NCBI RefSeq assembly: GCF_017875325.1
Contig: NZ_JAGGMN010000001.1
Coordinates: forward strand, 1,364,001 to 1,428,000
Direction of reading: 5' to 3'
Length of the DNA: 64,000 bases
Source: Methanofollis sp. W23
GTDB lineage: Archaea > Halobacteriota > Methanomicrobia > Methanomicrobiales > Methanofollaceae
Position numbers and translations under genes: made by a program
Notes under the pieces: model-generated
Told to the model about the DNA's origin: nothing
What the model saw: the letters and a program-made list of their open reading frames with translations, nothing else
The model's database searches: none
Shown here: positions 42,844 through 52,114 of the stretch, one piece after another
Layout: the number at the start of each line of letters is the position of its first letter
How positions within the stretch are numbered: position 1 is the stretch's first letter

Positions 42844-43289
42844 TTCTTCTTCTTGTCGTGTCATGAACCCCATCTTGACCGACGCGTATCCCCCTCGTCT
42901 CTCGTGTCGGGGACGCCCTCGAAGTCTTTCGTCGTCTCATCTTCGCCTCTGATCACCTCTCAAAGATCACGGGTTCTGGCACTGTAGAACTCCTCGGTGG
43001 GTTCTCTGTGGCGGGAACATGTCACACAAAGATCAGAGAGATCTTCTCATGCTCGCACTCCACAGAAAATACGAGCAGGATAAAACAATTACCCTCGTGA
43101 AGAGACACTTCCTCCTTCCCCCTGTCACGTGGCGCGGGGGTACGCTCACACCAAGAATAGGTGAAGGTTTCTACAAAACCAAGATCTCTGATCTTCGAAG
43201 AGCCCCGGCGAGAAGAAAAGAGGCAAGGGGCGAGTCGCGCCCGCATTGGGAAGAGGCAAGAGTTTCTACAGAGCCCAGAAAACACTACT
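42844..43289. repeat. Intergenic MITE-like modules upstream of endonuclease III
   Basis: A left end GGCACTGTAGAACTCCTCGGTGGG at 42979, degenerate right ends GGTTTCTACAAAACC (to 43180) and TTTCTACAGAGCC (to 43275), the last only 14 bp before the nth start. The frames across this stretch are repeat-derived. Confidence 0.55.
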
Positions 43290-43958
43290 ATGATGGAGAG
43301 AAAAACCGCCTGTGCGATCTACCAGGCACTCAGAGATCGATATCCTCCTGCCATCGAAGGAGGGATCAGTTATGGCGACCCATTCAGGGTGCTGGTGCTG
43401 ACCATCCTCTCGGCACAGACCACCGACCGCGCCGTCGCCGCCGTCGGCCCGCACCTCTTCTCCAAATACCCCACCCCACAGGCCCTTGCCGCCGCCGACC
43501 CGGGCGAGGTGGGCGAGATCATCCGCCCGACCGGGTTCTACCAGGTCAAGGCACGACATATCATCGGGACCGCCAGGATGATCGTGGATGAATATGCAGG
43601 GGAGGTGCCCCGCACCCTCGAAGACCTGACCCGCCTCCCCGGCGTCGGGCGCAAGACCGCAAACATCGTCCTCTCCAACGCCTTCGGGACCGACGAAGGG
43701 ATCGCCGTCGACACCCATGTGCGCCGGATCAGCGGACTGCTCGGACTCACCGACGAGACAGACCCTGTAAAAGTGGAAAGAGACCTGACCGCGACCTTCC
43801 CCAAAGAAGTCTGGGGCGAGATCAACGCCCTCCTCGTCCAGCACGGCCGGGCGGTCTGCATCGCCCGCAGGCCCAGGTGCGAGGCATGTATGCTCACGCC
43901 CTGGTGCCGCTACTTCAGAGAAGAGAGTCAGGGGAGGAAGGGGGCACAGACGAGGTAG
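43290..43958 (+). CDS. nth: Endonuclease III
   Basis: Bifunctional DNA glycosylase/AP lyase for oxidised pyrimidines. The helix-hairpin-helix LTRLPGVGRKTANIVL supplies the catalytic lysine, VDTHVRRISG the aspartate, and the [4Fe-4S] ligands are CIARRPRCEACMLTPWC (Cx6Cx2Cx5C). At 222 residues it has the expected length. Start ATG 43290 or 43293, directly after a repeat end; the frame extension to 43161 is repeat DNA. The C-terminal extension QGRKGAQTR is short and basic. Confidence 0.94.
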   Translation: MMERKTACAIYQALRDRYPPAIEGGISYGDPFRVLVLTILSAQTTDRAVAAVGPHLFSKYPTPQALAAADPGEVGEIIRPTGFYQVKARHIIGTARMIVDEYAGEVPRTLEDLTRLPGVGRKTANIVLSNAFGTDEGIAVDTHVRRISGLLGLTDETDPVKVERDLTATFPKEVWGEINALLVQHGRAVCIARRPRCEACMLTPWCRYFREESQGRKGAQTR

Positions 43959-44029
43959 CACCCCCAGGCCACCGCCGCCGAGGCCGGGACAGTCATGACC
44001 CAGGCGGCGACGATGTCCCGCACAATTCC

Positions 44030-45103
44030 CTATTTTACCGCAGAATACCCTTTTGTCGCCCCGACACCCATGATCGACCCGCTCATCGCGTGCGTCGTCG
44101 AGACCGGCACGCCAAAGGCGGTCACCACTGAGAGAACGGTGCCCCCCGCGGCCGAGGCGCAGAAGCCCTGGTAGGGCTGCATCTTGGTGATCTTGTTGGC
44201 CATCATATCCACGACCCGCCAGCCTCCAAGAAGGGTGCCGAGCGAGATCGCCGTGCATGAGAGAAGGATGACCCAGAGGGGCACTGAAAATTCGGTCATG
44301 AACCCGGCGGCCACCAGCATCGCCGTGATGATCCCCATGGCGTTCTGGGCGTCATTGCTCCCATGCCCGACCGCCTGAAAGGCGGCCGCGACGATCTGGA
44401 GTTTTTTGAAGGCATGCCCGAGGATCGGCGAACTTGAATGTGCAAACCTCCTGATGATCAGAACCCCAAAGAGATAGGCGACCATGAACCCGAGCATCGG
44501 GGAAACGACCATGAAGACCACCACGGCCAGGATCCCCGAGACCGGGAGGAGCCCGGTGGCCACCATGATCGGGATGAGCACGGCAACACCAGAAAGAGCG
44601 CCAAATCCGATGTACCGGTCCCAGGCTTCGTCGAAGTGGCGCGCGAGATACACCGCCACCCCCATTCCGCCGATCGCACCGATGACAAGCATCACAAGGA
44701 GGAGGATGACAAGCATCTCTGAAGGCCAGAGGATCGCGCTGATCCCACAGCATGCAGAGGCGGCCCCGAGGAGTCCGCCGATCAGAGCGTGGCTACTTGA
44801 CACCGGGATACCGAAATACGAACAGAAAAAGACCCACACCACCGCGCCGACCATGGCCATCAGGATGATCTGGGGACTGAGCAGGATCGGGTCGACGATC
44901 CCGCGCCCGATCGTCTCGGCGATCGCGGTCGTGAAGAGCAGGGGTCCGACCAGGTTGAAGAACGACGCAAGGAGGACCGCCTTGAAAGGAGAGAGCACCT
45001 TGGTGGCCACGACCGTTGCGATCGAGTTTGCGGCATCATTGAGTCCGTTGACAAAGTTGAAGAGAAGCGCCAGGATGATGCCGAGGATGATGACGATATC
45101 CAT
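44030..45103 (-). CDS. pit: Inorganic phosphate transporter, Pit family
   Basis: Membrane cation-phosphate symporter of 357 residues with about ten transmembrane helices and the internal duplication of the family: FNFVNGLNDAANSIATVVATKVLSP in the first half and FQAVGHGSNDAQNAMGIITAML in the second, each holding the conserved GxND-type substrate motif. The ATG at 45103 starts 5 nt after the DUF47 stop, so both are one operon. The C terminus VPVSTTHAMSGSIMGVGATKGYSAVK looks cut short relative to members with a final TM helix (about 20-30 residues). This may reflect an early stop. Confidence 0.92.
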   Translation of the reverse strand: MDIVIILGIILALLFNFVNGLNDAANSIATVVATKVLSPFKAVLLASFFNLVGPLLFTTAIAETIGRGIVDPILLSPQIILMAMVGAVVWVFFCSYFGIPVSSSHALIGGLLGAASACCGISAILWPSEMLVILLLVMLVIGAIGGMGVAVYLARHFDEAWDRYIGFGALSGVAVLIPIMVATGLLPVSGILAVVVFMVVSPMLGFMVAYLFGVLIIRRFAHSSSPILGHAFKKLQIVAAAFQAVGHGSNDAQNAMGIITAMLVAAGFMTEFSVPLWVILLSCTAISLGTLLGGWRVVDMMANKITKMQPYQGFCASAAGGTVLSVVTAFGVPVSTTHAMSGSIMGVGATKGYSAVK

Positions 45104-45108
45104 GCTCC

Positions 45109-45738
45109 TCACGAATGCCTGATCGCGATGTCCGAGAGGACATTGGCCACGTCTTCACATCTGTCGGTGGCTTCCTCAAGGTTCTCGTAGATGTCCTTGA
45201 GTTTGATGATCGTGATCGCGTCGTTGGTGGAGAAGAGGTTCTTGATAGCGTCTGCAAGGACCGCGTCGGCAAGGTTTTCAAGCCGGTTGATCTCGATGCA
45301 GTGTTTTTCAATGGCCCTTGGATCGTCCATTGTCCTGATCAGCCTCACGGCGACCTGGATCTCCTGGGTGGAGAGGTAGATGAGCCGTGCAAGTTCTTTC
45401 ATCAACTCATCGGTCTCAGTGACTCCATACCCATACATCTGCTGACTCGTGCCGTCGATGTAATCAAGCACATCGTCGAGCGCGGTGGCAAGCCTGGAAA
45501 TCTCCTCAGGTTCGAGAGGAGTGATAAAGGTGAGGTTGAGTTGTTCGTAGACCTGATGGGCGATCTCGTCGCCCCGGTGTTCGATCTCCTTGATCATATG
45601 GCACTTATTTTTGACATCCACATAATCATTGACGAGGGCATGGAGGAGCTTTCCGCCCTCGTTCACCGTATCTGCCTGCTTTTCGAACAAGTCAAAAAAA
45701 ACCTTGTCCTGCGGCACGATCCATTCCTTTAGACCCAT
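45109..45738 (-). CDS. DUF47 (PhoU-like) phosphate transport regulator
   Basis: A helical, PhoU-like protein of 209 residues (MGLKEWIVPQDKVFFDLFEKQADTVNEGGKLL; CHMIKEIEHRGDEIAHQVYEQLNLTFITPLEPEEISRLATALDDVLDYIDG; a C-terminal DIYENLEEATDRCEDVANVLSDIA). DUF47 proteins form pairs with Pit transporters and are thought to gate or regulate them. The start could be ATG 45747 (MGAMG) or 45738; GGTG precedes the latter. It is immediately upstream of pit. Confidence 0.92.
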   Translation of the reverse strand: MGLKEWIVPQDKVFFDLFEKQADTVNEGGKLLHALVNDYVDVKNKCHMIKEIEHRGDEIAHQVYEQLNLTFITPLEPEEISRLATALDDVLDYIDGTSQQMYGYGVTETDELMKELARLIYLSTQEIQVAVRLIRTMDDPRAIEKHCIEINRLENLADAVLADAIKNLFSTNDAITIIKLKDIYENLEEATDRCEDVANVLSDIAIRHS

Positions 45739-46647
45739 TGCACCCATGTGTTATCGGTTCTCACTGAACAAAAACCATTCCATCCCATGAAAATAGATGT
45801 TCTTTCGTGCATGAATTATGGCACGAAAAAGCGGCGATGAGACCCGGATCCATCCCGGAGAGATCAGGTCTGTTTGCGCAGGGATTTTCAAGAATTTATA
45901 TTTGAGGTCATCCCGAAACTCTTCAGTCCTCCCCCTCTCAGAAGATAGCAATGGATGTGGAGAAAATATCCTCCTCTTTTTGTTGCGCACCCATGCATTC
46001 ATCCCTTCCCACACCACCGCACCGGGGGACTGCGCCCCCGGACCCCCGGGATTGCAATTGGGACGGGAAGGCAGAGCGATGATCGTGAAGACGGGATGTG
46101 ACCCCCCGCCAATCTTCATCGGCGGGGGGTCCGGGGGGCGGCCAGCCCCCCGGTGGAAGAGAGCGTTCAAAGTTTCAGGAAGGGAGGCACACTCCAAGGC
46201 ATGAAGGAGAAAGTGCCGACCCCCCCTCTCCTGATGTGGGGGGAGTGAGGGGTTACCCTGAGGGCATCCCAACACTCTTCCGCCCTTCCCCCCAGAAGAG
46301 AGCGCCAGACATGGGGGGAAGATCTTCACCTCTGTTGGAGCGCACCCATGCATTCATCACCATCACCTTCACTCCTCTTTGGTCAGGGGGAGTGCCGCCC
46401 AGAATCCAGGAATACCGACAGAACCGGGGGGGGCAGTGCGATGATCGTGAAGAGAGGACGCAATCCTCAGTCAATCTTCATCCGCGGGGGTTCAGGGGGG
46501 TCTCCCCCTGGTGGAAGTTGGTTCAGAATTTCAGGAAGGAAGCACTTCGGACTGGGGGGATGTTCACCTCAGGAGAGTGGCGGGATATGCTCATGAAAAT
46601 GATCGTGAAGATCATCTCTCTGGGGTTCCATAATAGTTTGAATTCAC
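45739..46647. repeat. Repeat mosaic left of the nested 653-bp element
   Basis: No gene. It has 'gaggtcatcccgaaactcttcagtcc' (45906), a G/C block 'accgggggactgcgcccccgga' (46020), 'gagggcatcccaacactcttccgcc' (46258), 'tcaggaaggaagcacttcggac' (46530) and 'ctcatgaaaatgatcgtgaagatcatc' (46590) leading to the insertion point at 46640. The modules around 46530-46647 continue after the insertion at 47309. Confidence 0.65.
46640..46647. repeat. 8-bp target-site duplication, left copy
   Basis: GAATTCAC immediately before the left terminal repeat of the 653-bp element. An identical copy follows the right terminal repeat. Confidence 0.85.
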
Positions 46648-47300
46648 GGCTCTGTAGAATCTGGCATGAACCCCCGGCTCACGCATACGCGATGAACATT
46701 TCTTGTCACGTGGTCTCTCTTTTTCAAGACTGAGGAGCAGGAGGGAATCGTGTTCACTCGCAGCCCCTCCCCCTCTTCGTCGTAGGGGGGTCCGCGAGAT
46801 GACAGGGACGATTCTATGATCGGGACGGCACACCCGATCATCACGCCTTCCCAGACCTTCACGCCGCGGGCGCGGCGCCCGGACCCCGGGGAGCAAGAGA
46901 GAGTCGGGAAGGCAGAACGTCGATCATGCTGAAGGTATCTCTCTCATCTGCATGTCATCTTCAACGATATCTCCACCACATCAATTGCTCTCTTCTGGGA
47001 GGGGGAGGGTTGGAGAGTTCTGGGATGACCTCCATGAAAAGTTTGAATCCACCACGCCCCTTCTTGACCGACACGCAGATCATCTCACAAATGATCGGGC
47101 CGCTGCCTTCCCCTTCCAGTCCCTATCGCCATCCCGGCGCGGGGGTGCGGGAAGGCACGTCGATCTGATCGGCGACCCTCAGCGCAGGATCTTCACTGAC
47201 GTCTCGCACCGGGGGTACACCCCCCATGACGAGGACAGGGGCAGGGCCGCGGTGCCCTGTGCTGAAAGAGACCCATGATCATGCCCAATTCGACAGAGCC
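46648..47300. mobile_element. 653-bp non-autonomous element with terminal inverted repeats and 8-bp target duplication
   Basis: Left end GGCTCTGTAGAATCTGGCAT and right end, read on the other strand, GGCTCTGTCGAATTGGGCAT agree at 17 of 20 positions. Perfect GAATTCAC duplications flank both ends. The interior contains no convincing gene and includes copies of modules found in other spacers. Removing it and one duplication rejoins 46500-46647 to 47309-47350, restoring a module arrangement seen at 32110-32255 and 61085-61260. No transposase is encoded, so it must rely on one elsewhere. Confidence 0.85.
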
Positions 47301-47308
47301 GAATTCAC
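47301..47308. repeat. 8-bp target-site duplication, right copy
   Basis: GAATTCAC immediately after the right terminal repeat of the 653-bp element. Confidence 0.85.
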
Positions 47309-47578
47309 CAGATTCCTTCAAGAGTGAGATACAGATTGCAGATACATCTCCTGAATGACCGGCCCTTTGAGACGGCACGTCGATCAGAGGTGCCGCCCCT
47401 GATCGTCGAATCTTCACCGCCGTCCCGCACCGGAGGGTGCACGACCAGGAGACCCATGATCATGTCCAGTTCATCTCGTATGCCTGAGCCCGGGGGTTCA
47501 TGCCGGACTCTACAGGGGCGATAAACCCTCTTTACTCTGGAAACCCCATTCATTCAGAGAGTTCTGAGACAGGATATC
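47309..47578. repeat. Repeat segment and thiC upstream region
   Basis: It continues the module interrupted at 46640, then contains 'catctcgtatgcctgagcccggg' and 'tgccggactctacaggggc', ending at 47519 about 60 bp before thiC. The thiC promoter must lie within the last 60 bp or inside the repeat. Confidence 0.5.
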
Positions 47579-48859
47579 ATGACCAGCATTCTTGAAGCAG
47601 CACGATCCAATGTGGTGACGCCCGCGATCAGGGCGGTGGCGGATGAAGAAGAGATCGATCCTCTTGAGTTATGCCAGAGGATCGCCGAGGGCAGCGTGGT
47701 GATCATGCACCGTGGCGAGAAGTGCGTCGGCATCGGTGCAGGCCTGAGGACGAAGATCAATGTGAACCTTGGAACCTCCAATGTCAGCGTCTCCCCTGAC
47801 GAAGAGGTGGAGAAGGCCCTGGTCGCCGAGAGATACGGAGCCGACATGATCTCCGACCTCTCGATGGGGGGCGACATCCCGGCGATCAGGGCCGCGGTCG
47901 CGGGGCGCACCACCCTCCCGCTCACCACTGTGCCCATCTATCAGGCGGTGGCGGAACATGGCCTCGAAGACCTGACGGCAGAAGATATCCTTGCGACCAT
48001 CAGGGCGCAGGCTGAGGAGGGGGTGAGTTCACTGGTGGTCCACTGCGTGAACCCCCATATGATCGATCTCCTGAAGGCGCAGGGGCGGGTCATGGGCGTG
48101 GTCTCCAAGGGTGGGTCGATCACTTCCTCGTTTATGTACCTCAACCAGTGCAAGAACCCCTTTATCGAGCACTTCGACGAGATCCTCGCGATCGCACGGG
48201 AGCACGACATCGTCCTCTCGCTCGGGAACACGGCCAGGAGCGGGTGCATCCATGACCCGCAGGACCCGGTGCAGATGGAGGAGATGAGGCAGAATATCGA
48301 ACTGGCCAGGTACGCCCATCATATGGGGGTCCAGGCGATCATCGAGGGCGCAGGGGGACATATCAGGTTCGACCGGATCAGGGAGGTCATACGTTCCTAC
48401 AAGACGCACTCCTCGTTCCCGCTCTTCGTCGCCGGGCCTCTGCCGACCGATGTGGCGGCAGGCTACGACCATGTTGCCGGGGCCGTGGGGGCGAGTGCGG
48501 CGAGCGCCGCGGGCGCCGACTATCTCTGCTATATCACGCCGGCCGAGCACCTCAGTCTCCCCTCTCCCGAGCATGTAAAGGAGGGGCTGATCGCGTTCAG
48601 GATCGCCGCACATATCGGGGACTCGGTGAAGAGGGGCGCCGTCGGCAGGGACCTTGAGATGGCCAGGAATAGAGCGGAGTTCAACAGGGGCGGCCAGATC
48701 GCCTGTACATTCGATCCAGAACGGGCGCAGCAGATCATGGAGACGGCAGGGAACGAGATCTGCACGATGTGCGGGGACTTCTGTGCGATCAGGTTGATGA
48801 AAGCGATCTGTGGGTCGGGGAAGTCTACTGAATGCCCAGATAAGAGTGTGCGGTTCTGA
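47579..48859 (+). CDS. thiC: Phosphomethylpyrimidine synthase
   Basis: Radical SAM enzyme of thiamine biosynthesis that rearranges aminoimidazole ribotide into HMP phosphate. The 426-residue product has GIGAGLRTKINVNLGTSNV, ADMISDLSMGGDIPAIRAA, the central TGGG-like regions MGVVSKGGSI, and the C-terminal cluster motif CTMCGDFCAIR (CxxCx4C-type). The ATG at 47579 is preceded by the end of a repeat block. No THI-box-like sequence is visible upstream, so TPP-riboswitch control is not supported. It is monocistronic. Confidence 0.96.
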   Translation: MTSILEAARSNVVTPAIRAVADEEEIDPLELCQRIAEGSVVIMHRGEKCVGIGAGLRTKINVNLGTSNVSVSPDEEVEKALVAERYGADMISDLSMGGDIPAIRAAVAGRTTLPLTTVPIYQAVAEHGLEDLTAEDILATIRAQAEEGVSSLVVHCVNPHMIDLLKAQGRVMGVVSKGGSITSSFMYLNQCKNPFIEHFDEILAIAREHDIVLSLGNTARSGCIHDPQDPVQMEEMRQNIELARYAHHMGVQAIIEGAGGHIRFDRIREVIRSYKTHSSFPLFVAGPLPTDVAAGYDHVAGAVGASAASAAGADYLCYITPAEHLSLPSPEHVKEGLIAFRIAAHIGDSVKRGAVGRDLEMARNRAEFNRGGQIACTFDPERAQQIMETAGNEICTMCGDFCAIRLMKAICGSGKSTECPDKSVRF

Positions 48860-49315
48860 AGGAGGGAGTTCGCACATTTTTTCATTGAGGCCATCCCAAA
48901 CCTCTCCAGCCCTTCCCCTCTCAGAAGAGAGCATTAGATGTGGTGGAGAAATCCTCCCCTTTTCGTTGCGGATCCATGCATGCATTCATGCCTTCCAACT
49001 CCACCGCGCTGGGGACGATGCCTCCGGAACCCTTGGGATGGCAATGAGGACGGGAAGGCAGAGCGATGATCGTGAAGACGGGACGCGATCCTCCGCCAAT
49101 CTTCATCTGCGGGGGGTCAGGGGGCGGTGCCCCCGGTGGAGGATAGGGTTTAGAAATTCAGGAACGAACGACTTCAGTTCAAGACGATAGTCAAACCTCA
49201 GGAAGTTTTGGGATATGTTCATTTTTAAACGAACTCCAGATTAAACAAACTCCCAAAACATGGTACCCGGAAGATTCTTCGGGGATTTCTAAAATACTCC
49301 CGCTTGATTCAAGGA
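48860..49315. repeat. Intergenic repeat modules before the AT-rich island
   Basis: A T-rich run (about 48875-48880) follows thiC. Then come 'gaggccatcccaaacctctccagccc' (48887), 'ggtttagaaattcaggaacgaacgacttcag' (49147) and 'gaagttttgggatatgttc' (49204), modules shared with 30478-30570 and 61085-61160. No gene seen. Confidence 0.55.
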
Positions 49316-51031
49316 TCAATCAAATGTCCTATGTATATATTCCATCACAGCTTCCTGTGAGGGTTGCAACTCGCCAGGTTTATACAGCAGGTCTGGAATG
49401 ATCGCTTCGATGAGTTCCCGGTTATAATAGGTGACAGTACTCTGAACCTCTCCGTGCTTCACGGGATCTTTGTTCAACCGTTCAAATATCTTACAATAAC
49501 CGTCAATGTCGACATCTGTTCCTTCAAAACATGATTTTTCAAAGAGATCTGGCCTCCTCAGTGCCCGATTGAGATCCTCAAGAAGGAGTTTGAAAAAAGT
49601 ATCCGAAGGGTTGTCTTTCGATGGATAAACGCGGATCATATTCTGTACTCTGTTCGATAGCATCTGCACCAGATGGCGAGGTATGGCGCTGTCACTGGAT
49701 AACCATTCCATGAACTTTTCTTTATCCTTGATGTCTTCAGGGGCGATACATAATGGACTGTCAGTTGTCCAGATCTTCAGTTTAAAGTCCATTTCATCGG
49801 GTATTTTTACTTCATATCGGGTACCAGGAGAACAGGTTCCATGGCCGTCCACAGGAATGAAACAAAATTGTTTGGATATCTGGCGAGCGCTGTACTTCAG
49901 ATCGATAGAAAGTGTATTTCCATTTTTTAAAGAGAAAAACATATACGCGATGTGCGGTTTGACGTCACCGTCCGGAGAGAGAACCCACTCCCGATGATTA
50001 AAGTCCACATAGTCCACGATATTATTCATCGGGATCTGAAGAGTGATACTGATATCACGCGCTGCGATGGAGACCATATCTTTCATAAATTCAGAAGCGT
50101 ATTCATGATCCTCCACCATCTCCTTTTTCAATTCAAAGGAATGCCATTCTCCTGACAGGAAGTACCGCAGCGCAGATGGTGAGGATTTAATCAGCGTTAA
50201 TATTGGGAGAATACATTTCTCCATCTCAATGACTTCTCTGTGAGAATGCAAAATTTCAGGATATCCCCTTATCGCACGATCGGCAGATTCTATTGTGAAT
50301 CCAAATTTTATTCTATCGACAAAATCCGAGCGCCTTGTTTTATAAAATGTGTCGGTTACAATGGGGATCGCACAGTTGGACGCACATGGCGAGATTAGAC
50401 ACCGGTCAGGGCGATGGGAGTGCCTTCCCGTGTTATCTTCAGTCCAGGATATCTCACTTCGGACCTCTTCGACCAACCTCTCTTCATTAAATTCTTCGTC
50501 CTGCACCCAGATGTTCCATGCGCTGCGAATATTTTCCCAGTTTACATCAAGGATATCATAACTATCCCGGATATATACGCTTTTTTTAAACAGGATCTCT
50601 CTAACAAGGTTTTCATCAATAAAGTAATCGAAATATGCACTGCTCAAGATCGTCAATCGTTCAAAGGGGTCGAAATTCTTGACGATGATCTCGAGTATCT
50701 GTTTTAATGTTGCGGCATCATGATTGAGGGAATAATGTTTTGTCTTATGGAATGAATTCACTCCATCTGTTCGTTTCTCTTCTGAAGATAATATTCCCAT
50801 ATCTTCAAATTTTTCACACCAGGATTTTATCGTCGGTTTTGTTATCTTTTGGCCACATTCTTTCCATATCTTCGAGGGATACTCATACACGGGGTCAAGC
50901 GCCGTTTTACCTGTGTCCTGAGTACCCCCTATCTTTCGCTGACAGAAATACTCGATGCTGCTACTCTCGACCTGAATGAAATACCTCAGGATATCCTTTG
51001 CACATTTGGTCAATTCAAAACACTCTGGCAT
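49316..51031 (-). CDS. Orphan 571-residue protein with N-terminal winged helix
   Basis: Unknown protein that is clearly more AT-rich and uses A/T-ending codons (AAA, ATA, TTT) unlike the neighbours, which suggests recent acquisition. Residues about 5-75 (CAKDILRYFIQVESSSIEYF, KPTIKSWCEKFEDMGILSSEEK) look like a helix-turn-helix/winged-helix. The rest is a mixed alpha/beta globular region with a cysteine-rich patch (RCLISPCASNCAIPIV) and no motif that assigns catalysis. Start ATG 51031. It faces a frameshifted gene at 51196 across a 164-bp AT-rich divergent promoter, so the two may be a broken functional pair. I do not recognise the family. Confidence 0.75.
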   Translation of the reverse strand: MPECFELTKCAKDILRYFIQVESSSIEYFCQRKIGGTQDTGKTALDPVYEYPSKIWKECGQKITKPTIKSWCEKFEDMGILSSEEKRTDGVNSFHKTKHYSLNHDAATLKQILEIIVKNFDPFERLTILSSAYFDYFIDENLVREILFKKSVYIRDSYDILDVNWENIRSAWNIWVQDEEFNEERLVEEVRSEISWTEDNTGRHSHRPDRCLISPCASNCAIPIVTDTFYKTRRSDFVDRIKFGFTIESADRAIRGYPEILHSHREVIEMEKCILPILTLIKSSPSALRYFLSGEWHSFELKKEMVEDHEYASEFMKDMVSIAARDISITLQIPMNNIVDYVDFNHREWVLSPDGDVKPHIAYMFFSLKNGNTLSIDLKYSARQISKQFCFIPVDGHGTCSPGTRYEVKIPDEMDFKLKIWTTDSPLCIAPEDIKDKEKFMEWLSSDSAIPRHLVQMLSNRVQNMIRVYPSKDNPSDTFFKLLLEDLNRALRRPDLFEKSCFEGTDVDIDGYCKIFERLNKDPVKHGEVQSTVTYYNRELIEAIIPDLLYKPGELQPSQEAVMEYIHRTFD

Positions 51032-51195
51032 ATCTGTTATCCCGCAGAAAATCGACTATACTACATATCAGCATTTTGCCTTTGTAAAATTATTACACTG
51101 GAGGTTTACTCAGAAATCCGGCTTATATTGCCCAATTTTGTGATCTATCGCAGTATGAACAATAACACCATTTCAAAGTAAAATTGATTGATGAA

Positions 51196-51793
51196 ATGAC
51201 ACGCGACATGACAGAATATTGGTCTGAAAATGAGTATTGCCAGAACCTGAACCTATTCGATATGATTCCTTCTCCAGAACGATCCCCCCACAGGCGGAAG
51301 CATACGCTTCCACCAAGATGCGTGACCTTGTAAGATCCGTGAATAAAGCAAGATGCAAGAAGAACGGTTTTGCATACAATAGAGAAGAAAATAAAATATC
51401 CAAATGGCGTGGCCAGAATCATGCGAGATTCGATCTCCTGTTCATCGGAGAGTGTGGCTGTGCCAGTTATGGCGAGGTTAAGTCACAGGTGCGAAGCCGC
51501 CCATCATCTGCACTTCGAAAAAGGTATGGTTCAAATAAGATCTTCTTTCAGATTTATTCGGACAGGCAAGTGTCCCGTTCTCCCGAACTGTTCCTGATTT
51601 TTATGAATATGAGGCATTGAAGAATAGGAATGACTTACTCCTTGATCTGTGCGACGCACTGATCACTCTCCCTGAGGTAGATATAATTCAACGGCATATC
51701 AGTCCCTCGGCAAGGCAGACGAAACCCATCACGTTTTTAGATTCCAATACATCAACTGTCGCACCAAGTTTGAACTCCCAAGTATGCCTATAG
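51196..51793 (+). pseudogene. Frameshifted gene, possible PD-(D/E)XK nuclease-like protein
   Basis: Protein-like sequence continues across three frames. From ATG 51196 frame one reads MTRDMTEYWSENEYCQN and on to DMIPSPER. At a C6 tract (51284-51289) it passes to the next frame (AEAYASTKMRDLVRSVNKARCKKNGFAYN, then KWRGQNHARFDLLFIGECGCASYGEVK). Near 51560 it shifts again to SRTVPDFYEYEALKNRNDLLLDLCDALITLPEVDIIQ, ending at TAG 51791. The FDLLF...GEVK stretch resembles a PD-(D/E)XK nuclease core (D then ExK), an inference from motif only. Sequencing error at the homopolymer is an alternative for the first shift. Confidence 0.5.
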
Positions 51794-51985
51794 GTCCATG
51801 CAAGAAACCGGCATCTATTGTCCATGAAGATTCATTTTCACCATACCTGCTCCCTTTGATCACACGACCTCTCAGTATACAATAGGGAGGGACAGTCAGG
51901 TAAACTCACACCAATTCTCTTTTACTTCTGCTGAAACGTTTTATTCTGTGCTCGTGATGGATACCATGCAAGGAGGTGAAATGTG
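51794..51985. other. AT-rich spacer and leader of the Asn-rich microprotein
   Basis: A TATA-like 'acgttttatt' lies near 51934-51943 and a strong AGGAGGTGA ribosome-binding site at 51971-51979. No other gene seen. Confidence 0.4.
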
Positions 51986-52114
51986 ATGGGAAGCAATCAG
52001 AGGGCAAATGCGAAAAATCCAAACAACTCAGCCCACAAGGCAACAACGAACAATAGATCCAATCAGTTAAACCCAAACAACGCTGCGTACCGCTCATCTC
52101 GTGGGAAGAAGTGA
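51986..52114 (+). CDS. Asn-rich, basic 42-residue microprotein with internal duplication
   Basis: A short gene with a textbook AGGAGGTGA ribosome-binding site 6 nt upstream of ATG 51986 (GTG 51983 in frame also possible). The product has two similar halves: RANAKNPNNSAHKATTN and RSNQLNPNNAAYRSSRG, each with the pattern R-x-N-x-x-NPNN-x-A. It resembles small Asn-Pro-rich proteins of unknown function seen in diverse bacteria and archaea, as far as I can judge from memory. It is highly charged and probably disordered. It sits between the AT-rich island and tRNA-Ala, with no partner in the same transcript. Confidence 0.75.
   Translation: MGSNQRANAKNPNNSAHKATTNNRSNQLNPNNAAYRSSRGKK

Noticed and set aside
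47309-47578. TPP riboswitch upstream of thiC
   Set aside because: No CTGAGA-type THI-box core or its distal partner seen in the leader; the region is repeat-derived.
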